The notes beneath the pieces are model-generated. The model saw only the letters and a program-made list of their open reading frames with translations, was not told the DNA's origin and ran no database searches. Of a stretch of DNA of 64,000 bases, positions 1 to 6,033 are shown piece by piece (the first letter of the stretch is position 1; every line of letters starts with the position of its first letter). This stretch comes from GCA-2794515 sp034436155 (lineage in GTDB: Bacteria > Chloroflexota > Anaerolineae > Aggregatilineales > Phototrophicaceae). The stretch is taken from NCBI GenBank assembly GCA_034436155.1, contig DAOTVP010000010.1, positions 62,001 to 126,000 on the forward strand, read 5' to 3'. Position numbers and translations under genes: made by a program.

Positions 1-882
1 AGTGATGTTTTCGGCATCACCAAAATCTTTGAGTGAGCCTGTTTCGGCATAATAGGCGCGGACAGCTTGAACATCAAGCCCGTTGGGGTTATAGATACCA
101 CCACTGACATCACTAATGCCGACCACCTTAAAGCCGAGTTCAAAGGCATGATTGGCGGCATATGTGCCGACATTGCCAAAACCTTGCACGACCACACTGA
201 CATTTGATGGATCTGTGATGCCCTGACGTTTGAGCGCCTCGACCATACAAATCACCACGCCATGACCAGTCGCGGATGTGCGACCTTCGCTACCACCAAT
301 TTCGAGCGGTTTGCCTGTGACAACGGCGGGGACAGAATAACCAACTGTCATGCTGTAGGTATCCATAATCCACGCCATCACTTGGGCATTTGTACCCATA
401 TCGGGCGCGGGGACATCGGATTGTGGGCTGATGAGCGGGATGAGTTCAGACGCATAACGGCGTGTGAGGCGTTCTAATTCGCCGAGGCTGAGGGTTTTGG
501 GATCTACAACCACTCCCCCTTTTGCACCACCGTAGGGCAACCCCATCAAGGCGCATTTCCATGTCATCCACATGGCAAGGGCGCGGACTTCATCGAGGTC
601 TACGTGCAGGCTATAACGGATACCGCCTTTAGACGGACCCAAAACGGTGCTGTGATGCACACGATAACCCGTGAACATCTCGGTTGTGCCGTCATCACGG
701 CGGACGGGGAAGTTCACCGTAAATTCACGACGGGGGTAGCGCATATATTCCGTCACCGATTCGGGTAAATCCAAATGCCCAACGGCGCGGTCAAATTGTA
801 ATAATGCAGTTTCATAAGGTCCGGAAACATTTTTATCTTGTAAGATTGATTTATCCATAGTCATACTGAGGGCTGTCGCCAT
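1..882 (-). CDS. gdhA: Glu/Leu/Phe/Val dehydrogenase (glutamate dehydrogenase), 3' end cut by window
   Basis: Glutamate dehydrogenase family enzyme, which interconverts glutamate and 2-oxoglutarate plus ammonium with NAD(P). The first 294 residues are visible, about 70% of the family's usual 410-430; the C-terminus lies left of the window. The dimerisation/substrate domain carries the family signature LPYGGAKGGV with the catalytic lysine at about residue 121. The nucleotide-binding domain shows a GFGNVG dinucleotide loop near residue 232. The start ATG (complement of 880-882) follows a clear AGGAG ribosome site (complement of 894-899). It is transcribed divergently from the acyl-CoA mutase gene across an AT-rich region with paired direct repeats. 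The 2-oxoglutarate it makes would feed the SucAB complex encoded nearby. The family is secure; NAD versus NADP preference cannot be read from this part. Confidence 0.93.
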   Translation of the reverse strand, partial: MATALSMTMDKSILQDKNVSGPYETALLQFDRAVGHLDLPESVTEYMRYPRREFTVNFPVRRDDGTTEMFTGYRVHHSTVLGPSKGGIRYSLHVDLDEVRALAMWMTWKCALMGLPYGGAKGGVVVDPKTLSLGELERLTRRYASELIPLISPQSDVPAPDMGTNAQVMAWIMDTYSMTVGYSVPAVVTGKPLEIGGSEGRTSATGHGVVICMVEALKRQGITDPSNVSVVVQGFGNVGTYAANHAFELGFKVVGISDVSGGIYNPNGLDVQAVRAYYAETGSLKDFGDAENIT

Positions 883-933
883 GATAGAGTGAACTCCTGT
901 AAAAAATAAAAAGTACTTTTATTTTGTATCTTC

Positions 934-962
934 ATTATGGACGCATTTACATTTTTGCACAA
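934..962 (-). promoter_or_regulatory. Candidate sigma-70 promoter for the glutamate dehydrogenase gene
   Basis: Reading the minus strand, CATAAT (complement of 934-939) lies 17 bp downstream of TTGTGC (complement of 957-962). The -10 is a 5/6 match; the -35 is weak (TTG only). It sits about 50 bp before the gdhA start and next to the direct repeats at 970-1023. Confidence 0.4.
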
Positions 963-969
963 GGGGTAA

Positions 970-1023
970 TTAGTCATTCTGCACAATAAAATAACAATAT
1001 TCGTTAGTCAGTTTGTACAATAA
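970..1023. promoter_or_regulatory. Paired 20-bp direct repeats, candidate operator between divergent gdhA and mutase genes
   Basis: TTAGTCATTCTGCACAATAA at 970-989 and TTAGTCAGTTTGTACAATAA at 1004-1023 match at 17 of 20 positions and start 34 bp apart, about three helical turns. A shorter relative, TTTGCACAA, lies at 954-962 and overlaps the gdhA -35. A perfect AAAAGTACTTTT palindrome lies at about 909-920. The spacing and placement suggest binding sites for a regulator controlling gdhA, the mutase gene, or both. Operator function is inference. Confidence 0.45.
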
Positions 1024-1069
1024 TTCACGAGGGTATGATATCAATCCCGATCATTGGCTATGACGGTGG

Positions 1070-1098
1070 ATGATAAATTCACCTAAACCTGTTATAAT
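1070..1098 (+). promoter_or_regulatory. Candidate promoter of the first acyl-CoA mutase gene
   Basis: A perfect TATAAT at 1093-1098 lies 17 bp after ATGATA (1070-1075, 4/6 match to TTGACA). Transcription would begin near 1105. That rules against using the in-frame ATG at 1099 as the translation start and supports the ATG at 1135. Confidence 0.55.
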
Positions 1099-1134
1099 GT
1101 GCGAAAAATAGTCGCTTATGGAGAATTTTTTTCG

Positions 1135-2817
1135 ATGACTTTTGACCAAGCTAAACTCAAAAAATTTGCCAGTTATCATCAAAAATGGCGCGAGACCACG
1201 CTCAAGCAAACACTCGACCGCAAGCCAGAACGCCCAATGGCGTTTATGACCCAATCGAGCGTGCCGATAGAACGGCTTTACACCCCGTTGGATATTCCCG
1301 AATTTGATTATGAACATGATTTAGGCAACCCTGGCGAGTATCCGTTCACACGGGGCATTCATGCTACAGGCTATCGAGGCAAGTTATGGACGATGCGCTT
1401 GTTCGCAGGATTCGGCACAGCGGAAGAGACCAATGAACGTTATCGCTATCTGATAGAGCAGGGCAACATGGGCTTATCGGTGGCGTTTGATTTGCCCACG
1501 TTAATGGGTTATGATACCGATGCCCCCGAAGCGTTGGGCGAATTTGGGCGCTGTGGCGTGGCGATTAGCTCGCTTAAAGATATGGAAATTCTGATGGAAG
1601 GGATTCCGTTGGATAAAATTTCCACCAGCATGACCATTAACAGTCCCGCGCCGATTATCTGGGCGTTTTACATCGCCGCCGCAGAAAAGCAGGGTGTCTC
1701 GATGGATAAATTATCGGGGACATTGCAAAATGACATCCTCAAAGAATTTATCGCTCAAAAAGAATTTATCTTTCCGCCCGAACCCTCGATGCGCCTTGTG
1801 ACTGATACCATCGAATTTGGCACGCGCCATATGCCCCTGTGGAACACCATCAGCATTAGTGGGTATCATATCCGCGAGGCGGGTAGCACTGCCGTCCAAG
1901 AATTGGCATTCACCCTTGCCGATGGTCTGGAATATGTGCGTTGGGCATTGGCGCGTGGGTTAAAAATTGATGAGTTTGCGCCCCGCCTGAGCTTTTTCTT
2001 CAATTCGCATAACGACTTTTTTGAAGAGATCGCCAAACTCCGCGCCGCACGGCGCATTTGGGCGCGAGAAATGCGCGAGACTTTCGGCGCAAAAGACCCG
2101 CGTTCATGGCTGATGCGTTTTCATACTCAAACGGCGGGTGTGAGTCTCTCGGCACAACAACCCGAAATCAACATCGTGCGTGTGGCGATTCAAGCCCTCG
2201 CCGCGGTGCTGGGTGGCACGCAATCGCTCCATACCAACAGCATGGATGAAGCCCTGGCGCTCCCTAGCGAACACGCCGTGACGATTGCCTTGCGTACCCA
2301 ACAAATCATCGCCGAAGAAACGGGCGTGATTAACACCGTAGATCCGCTTGGTGGGTCGTATTTTGTCGAGACGCTCACGAATCAGACCGAAAAAGCCGTG
2401 TACGATTACTTCCGTCGTATCGAAGAACTTGGTGGGGTATTGCCCGCGATTGAGAATGGATTCTTCCAGCAAGAAATTGCCGATGCCAGCTATCGTCATC
2501 AACTCGAATTAGATAGAAACGAGCGCACTTTTGTCGGCGTGAATAAATATGTCAGCCAAGACCCGCCGAGCATCCCCATTTTAGAGATGGATCCCAATGG
2601 CTATCAACGCCAAGTCGAGCGTCTGAATACCCTTCGGCGGGAACGGGATAACGAAAAGGTGATGCAAACACTTAATGCCTTGCGCGGTGCGATCGCACAT
2701 GCTGAAAATGTCATGCCATATCTGATAGATTGTGCCAAAGCCTACGCCACATTAGGTGAAATTACCGATGTCATGCGCGAAGAACTCGGTTTGTATCAAG
2801 AACCCGTGCATATATGA
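1135..2817 (+). CDS. Acyl-CoA mutase large subunit (methylmalonyl/isobutyryl-CoA mutase family), copy 1
   Basis: B12-dependent acyl-CoA mutase catalytic subunit (TIM-barrel domain), 560 residues. This family rearranges carbon skeletons such as methylmalonyl-CoA to succinyl-CoA. Family blocks seen include YPFTRGIHATGY, AGFGTAEETN, LSVAFDLPT, TISISGYHIREAG and LHTNSMDEALALP. The ATG at 1135 follows GGAG at 1120-1123; an in-frame ATG at 1099 would overlap the promoter. No C-terminal cobalamin domain (DxHxxG) is present, so a separate B12-binding small subunit must be encoded elsewhere. At the position of the substrate-contacting Tyr of classical MCM (RG-P-Y-ATMY) it has His (RG-I-H-ATGY), as in some non-methylmalonyl mutases; the Arg in PSMR is kept. 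The substrate is therefore uncertain. A paralogue lies at 38348-39988. Confidence 0.9.
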   Translation: MTFDQAKLKKFASYHQKWRETTLKQTLDRKPERPMAFMTQSSVPIERLYTPLDIPEFDYEHDLGNPGEYPFTRGIHATGYRGKLWTMRLFAGFGTAEETNERYRYLIEQGNMGLSVAFDLPTLMGYDTDAPEALGEFGRCGVAISSLKDMEILMEGIPLDKISTSMTINSPAPIIWAFYIAAAEKQGVSMDKLSGTLQNDILKEFIAQKEFIFPPEPSMRLVTDTIEFGTRHMPLWNTISISGYHIREAGSTAVQELAFTLADGLEYVRWALARGLKIDEFAPRLSFFFNSHNDFFEEIAKLRAARRIWAREMRETFGAKDPRSWLMRFHTQTAGVSLSAQQPEINIVRVAIQALAAVLGGTQSLHTNSMDEALALPSEHAVTIALRTQQIIAEETGVINTVDPLGGSYFVETLTNQTEKAVYDYFRRIEELGGVLPAIENGFFQQEIADASYRHQLELDRNERTFVGVNKYVSQDPPSIPILEMDPNGYQRQVERLNTLRRERDNEKVMQTLNALRGAIAHAENVMPYLIDCAKAYATLGEITDVMREELGLYQEPVHI

Positions 2818-2835
2818 TATAATTTATGAATTATA

Positions 2836-2857
2836 GGGACGGCATACATGCCGTCCT
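2836..2857. repeat. 22-bp palindromic intergenic repeat, copy 1
   Basis: GGACGGCAT-AC-ATGCCGTCC is a perfect 9-bp stem with a 2-nt loop. It lies just after the mutase stop. The full 22-bp unit recurs exactly at 56365-56386. It is probably a REP-like or small hairpin element, perhaps also acting as a terminator or processing site, though it lacks a proper T-tract. Confidence 0.7.
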
Positions 2858-2894
2858 AAAAATAATAATCGGACACCGTAAAGGGGAAGCGCAC

Positions 2895-3329
2895 ATGGAG
2901 CAATGGGAATATTTTACAACCTATATTGAAGCGAATGTGAAGGGTCGCAAAACACGTAAAGAATTGCAAAAGCGTTTCGGCAAGCGCAAAATTCCGCGTT
3001 ATATGGTCGAATCCTTGCTCCCTGAGTTGAATAAATATGGCGCAGAGGGGTGGGAAATCATCCACATGGAGCCTGTCCCTGGTGTGGGCAGACGGGGTGA
3101 TGTGTTATTCTCGCGCCGTTGGAGCAACACGTATTTTTGTGTGTTCAAACGGCGTAAGGGCGTGTTGCGCGTGAAATCGGAGGGCAACGGCGCACAAGCG
3201 ACAGTCCCACCTGCGCCAACACTTGAACAAATCCTACCAACGTCCGCGCCCAAGCCAACATCCACCGCGATGGTGTATCAGACGAATAATCCGTTACCGT
3301 TTCAGGATGATGACGACGTTGACCTATGA
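2895..3329 (+). CDS. Small DUF4177-like protein
   Basis: 144 residues, function unknown. The ATG at 2895 has a strong purine-rich ribosome site (AAAGGGGAAG, 2880-2889). Residues 1-85 resemble the DUF4177 pattern: an opening WEYFTTYIEA strand, a LNKYGAEGWEIIHMEP core and a closing aromatic FCVFKRRK. The remaining ~60 residues are Pro/Thr/Ala-rich and probably disordered, ending in an acidic DDDDVDL tail. It ends in a 4-bp ATGA overlap with the SDR gene, so the two are translationally coupled. No membrane segment is visible. The role is not known. Confidence 0.75.
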   Translation: MEQWEYFTTYIEANVKGRKTRKELQKRFGKRKIPRYMVESLLPELNKYGAEGWEIIHMEPVPGVGRRGDVLFSRRWSNTYFCVFKRRKGVLRVKSEGNGAQATVPPAPTLEQILPTSAPKPTSTAMVYQTNNPLPFQDDDDVDL

Positions 3330-4111
3330 CAGATAAACAGGTTGTATTCATCACAGGCGCATCGAGTGGTATCGGTTATGCAACTGCGTTGGAATTTGCG
3401 AAGGCGGGGTTGCATGTGGTCGGAACGGCGCGTCGATTAGACCGCCTCAATCAACTCCAAACACAAATTAACACCTTGCCCGATGGTCATGGTGACTTTT
3501 TGCCGATTCGAGCCGATGTGCAACGGGCGGATGATGTTCAAAACGCCGTCCAGCAAACGCTATCGCATTTTGGGCGGTTAGATATTTTGGTGGCGAATGC
3601 GGGTGTTGGGCATCGTGGCGCACTGTCTGATGCCGATTGGGATGAAATCCAGACTTTGCTTCGCACGAATATAGATGGTGTGCTTCATAGTGTGCGGGCG
3701 GTTATCCCCATCATGAAACAACAGGGTGGGGGACATATCATCCTGATTTCATCGGTGGTGTATAATATGACCGCGCCTTATACCACCATTTACGCCGCCA
3801 GCAAAGCATTTGTCAGCAGTTTGGCGAAGTCGTTACGACTTGAACTCGAAGCCGATAAGATTCACGTCACGGATATGTTGGTCGGGCGCACCGAGAGCGA
3901 ATTTAACGACAAACGCATGGGCGCGGGTGGGCGTAATTCGGTTGGACGCTTCCCTGTCATGCCGACTGAAAAAGTCGCCAAAGGCATTGTGCGGGCTTCA
4001 TCGCAAAGACGAAAAGCCGTTGCGTTTCGACCCTTAGACCGTCTGATTTTACTAGGCAATATGCTTGTGCCAACCCTTATCGGCAGACGCGCTATGAGGC
4101 ATTATAAATAG
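3326..4111 (+). CDS. Short-chain dehydrogenase/reductase (SDR)
   Basis: NAD(P)-dependent oxidoreductase of the classical SDR family, 261 residues. Rossmann motif TGASSGIG at residues 10-17, NAGVG at 91-95, catalytic Ser at about 142 and the YAASK active-site motif with Tyr156 and Lys160. The second strand ends in TARR, so a basic residue follows the position where NAD-specific enzymes carry an acid; this favours NADPH. The substrate is unknown. Its start overlaps the previous stop (ATGA), and it precedes the deacylase by 19 bp, so the three genes look like one operon. Confidence 0.9.
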   Translation: MTDKQVVFITGASSGIGYATALEFAKAGLHVVGTARRLDRLNQLQTQINTLPDGHGDFLPIRADVQRADDVQNAVQQTLSHFGRLDILVANAGVGHRGALSDADWDEIQTLLRTNIDGVLHSVRAVIPIMKQQGGGHIILISSVVYNMTAPYTTIYAASKAFVSSLAKSLRLELEADKIHVTDMLVGRTESEFNDKRMGAGGRNSVGRFPVMPTEKVAKGIVRASSQRRKAVAFRPLDRLILLGNMLVPTLIGRRAMRHYK

Positions 4112-4130
4112 GATCCATTTAGGAAAACGG

Positions 4131-4637
4131 ATGATGGCAGACAAACTCAATTCGATGCGGATTTTGGAGCAACATAAAATTCCGTACGAAGTCCTCACAT
4201 ATCCCGATACGATACACGATGCCCAAGAAGTGGCAGAAATTTTAGGCGTGCCGTATTTTACAGTGTATAAAACGTTGGTTGTTCAATCCGAAAATCCACC
4301 CCAACCCAAACCGTATTTGGTGATGATCGCCAGCGAAAATCGGCTTGACCTCAAAAAAATGGCGCTCGCCGCAGGGGTTAAAAAGGTGAAGATGGCGACA
4401 CAGAAAGATGCCGAAGCCATGACGGGCTTAAAAGTCGGTGGGATTAGCGCCTTGGCGTTGATGCAAAAAGGGTGGCAGGTGTATTTAGACCAACCCGCCA
4501 GTCAATTGCAACATATCATCATCAGCGCGGGGCAACGCGGGACGCAACTGCGCGTACCTGTTGTGCCGTTGGTGAATTTATTGCGGGTGCGTATTGCCGA
4601 AGTGAGCGTTCCCAATGATGATGGGGATCATCAATAA
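4131..4637 (+). CDS. ybaK: YbaK/EbsC-type Cys-tRNA(Pro) deacylase
   Basis: Trans-editing aminoacyl-tRNA deacylase of the YbaK/ProX superfamily, 168 residues. YbaK hydrolyses Cys mischarged onto tRNA(Pro). Visible features are the N-terminal LEQHKIPYEVLTYP opening, the central TVYKTLVVQ strand, the LVMIASENRLDLKKMA block and the VGGISALAL motif. It follows AGGA at 4121-4124; a second ATG at 4134 is equally possible. The family is secure, while the exact editing substrate (Cys, Ala or another) is inferred. Confidence 0.85.
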   Translation: MMADKLNSMRILEQHKIPYEVLTYPDTIHDAQEVAEILGVPYFTVYKTLVVQSENPPQPKPYLVMIASENRLDLKKMALAAGVKKVKMATQKDAEAMTGLKVGGISALALMQKGWQVYLDQPASQLQHIIISAGQRGTQLRVPVVPLVNLLRVRIAEVSVPNDDGDHQ

Positions 4638-4646
4638 ACTATCAAC

Positions 4647-4676
4647 TGTAGTGGCATGATATATCATGCCACTACA
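4647..4676. repeat. Perfect 14-bp-stem palindrome between convergent genes
   Basis: TGTAGTGGCATGAT, a 2-nt loop, then its exact complement. It sits between the convergent ybaK and pfkA genes, with A-rich sequence following. It could act as a bidirectional terminator. It resembles the other compact palindromes in this window (49657, 20409, 2836) and may belong to the same REP-like group. Confidence 0.65.
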
Positions 4677-4686
4677 AATAAAGGGA

Positions 4687-5652
4687 TTATCGGCTTAAAA
4701 TATGCTCCATCCGATAATAATCCTCGCTGATTTCACGTTCTTTCGATGTCGCATCTTCTAACGAGACTGGCACAATTTCGCGCCCATTCAGACCAACCAT
4801 GATGTTATGCTCATTGGCACAAAGCCGTTCTACGGCATTCACGCCCATGCGTGTCGCCAAAAGTCGGTCAAATGCCGTTGGGTTGCCTCCACGTTGGGTA
4901 TGCCCCAAAATGGTGAGGCGAATCTCGAAGCCCAAGTTTTTATGATTGAGAAATTCGAGCAAGTCGTTGATTTTATACGGCGCACCTTCAGCGATCACCG
5001 CAATGGCGTGCGATTTTCCGCGAATGTAGGCATCGCCCATTTGCATCGCCACTTCCTCCATTGCGGGGGCTTTTTCTGGGGTGATAACCACCTCTGCGCC
5101 ACCCAAGATGCCCGACATCAGCGCCAAATACCCACAATTACGTCCCATCACTTCGATGAGGAAGGCGCGGTTATGCGAGGTCGCTGTATCCCGTAGGCGG
5201 TCTAGCGCGTCTAAGATGGTATTGAGCGCCGTATCGACACCGATGCTCATGCTTGTGCCATAAATATCGTTATCAATACTGGCAGGCACACCCACCACAG
5301 GAATGCCGATGCGTTCTAGCGCCATCGCCCCGCGCAGGCTACCATCCCCGCCGATGACGATAATCCCCTCGATGCCGTTTTCGTTCAATCGGCGTAAGGC
5401 TTTGCGTTGACCCTGTGCCGTTTTGAATTCTTCGTTACGGGCGGTTTGTAAGATTGTCCCGCCTTTTTGCAAAATACCGCTCACATCACGACTGGTCATG
5501 AGGTGCATGTCGCCATTGAGCAGACCTGCATATGCCTGACGGATGCCATACACATCGATTTTATAATGTAACGCTGTGCGAACAACCGCCCGTATAGCGG
5601 CATTCATACCTGGAGCATCGCCCCCGCTCGTCATAACAGCGATTCGTTTCAT
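4687..5652 (-). CDS. pfkA: ATP-dependent 6-phosphofructokinase
   Basis: Phosphorylates fructose 6-phosphate to fructose 1,6-bisphosphate in glycolysis. At 321 residues it matches the bacterial PfkA length. Residue numbering follows E. coli closely: the phosphate loop TSGGDAPGMNA opens the protein, GGDGS (Asp103-Gly104) is the ATP-type motif (pyrophosphate enzymes have GGDD), and the catalytic block reads PASIDND with Asp127. Position 124 is Ala, not the Gly of E. coli nor the Lys of PPi-dependent enzymes, which still supports ATP use. MGRNCGYLA is also present. The start is preceded by AGGAGC (complement of 5661-5666). The gene is convergent with ybaK and divergent from sucA. Confidence 0.93.
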   Translation of the reverse strand: MKRIAVMTSGGDAPGMNAAIRAVVRTALHYKIDVYGIRQAYAGLLNGDMHLMTSRDVSGILQKGGTILQTARNEEFKTAQGQRKALRRLNENGIEGIIVIGGDGSLRGAMALERIGIPVVGVPASIDNDIYGTSMSIGVDTALNTILDALDRLRDTATSHNRAFLIEVMGRNCGYLALMSGILGGAEVVITPEKAPAMEEVAMQMGDAYIRGKSHAIAVIAEGAPYKINDLLEFLNHKNLGFEIRLTILGHTQRGGNPTAFDRLLATRMGVNAVERLCANEHNIMVGLNGREIVPVSLEDATSKEREISEDYYRMEHILSR

Positions 5653-6033
5653 ACTCTATCGCTCCTGATAATCGCAAATCTACACACTACTATATCATCA
5701 CAAGGTTAAAACATATTTAGCAATTTTCTACAAAATTTAAGTTGCAATGCTACAAGTTCTTAATGACTCAACACGCTTGATATCAAACAATAGTTTGTGA
5801 TTTATTTGGATAGTGCGTTTCATAGATTGTTGATTATAGGTTTGATTATATCACAAGACCAATTGAGGTGGGATATGCGGATTGTTGATTAATGTGTTAT
5901 GGGTGTTTTTCAAAAATAATCATAAGGGTGGTAAGATAGAATGAATTAGGCACAAACTCCATTTGATTCAGGGTGGAGTTTGGGTAAAATAGATAAATCA
6001 TTAGGATAGATAGACCAATCGTTTGGACGGGAT
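5653..6033. other. 381-bp intergenic region between divergent pfkA and sucA
   Basis: AT-rich and without a plausible gene. It holds the pfkA ribosome site at the left, the sucA promoter candidate at the right (5963-5990), and a 12-bp direct repeat GATTGTTGATTA at 5825-5836 and 5880-5891. The repeats might be regulator sites for either central-carbon gene; this is only a placement argument. Confidence 0.5.
5963..5990 (+). promoter_or_regulatory. Candidate sucA promoter
   Basis: TTGATT (5963-5968), 16-bp spacer, TAAAAT (5985-5990), about 43 bp upstream of the sucA start. Confidence 0.45.

Noticed and set aside
1099..1134. Earlier ATG for the first acyl-CoA mutase
   Set aside because: It would begin 1 bp after a perfect TATAAT and lacks a ribosome site; the ATG at 1135 has GGAG at proper distance and starts at the family's usual N-terminus.
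5784..5797. CAAAC-AATA-GTTTG inverted repeat upstream of pfkA
   Set aside because: Only a 5-bp AT-rich arm; too short to claim as an operator without conservation.
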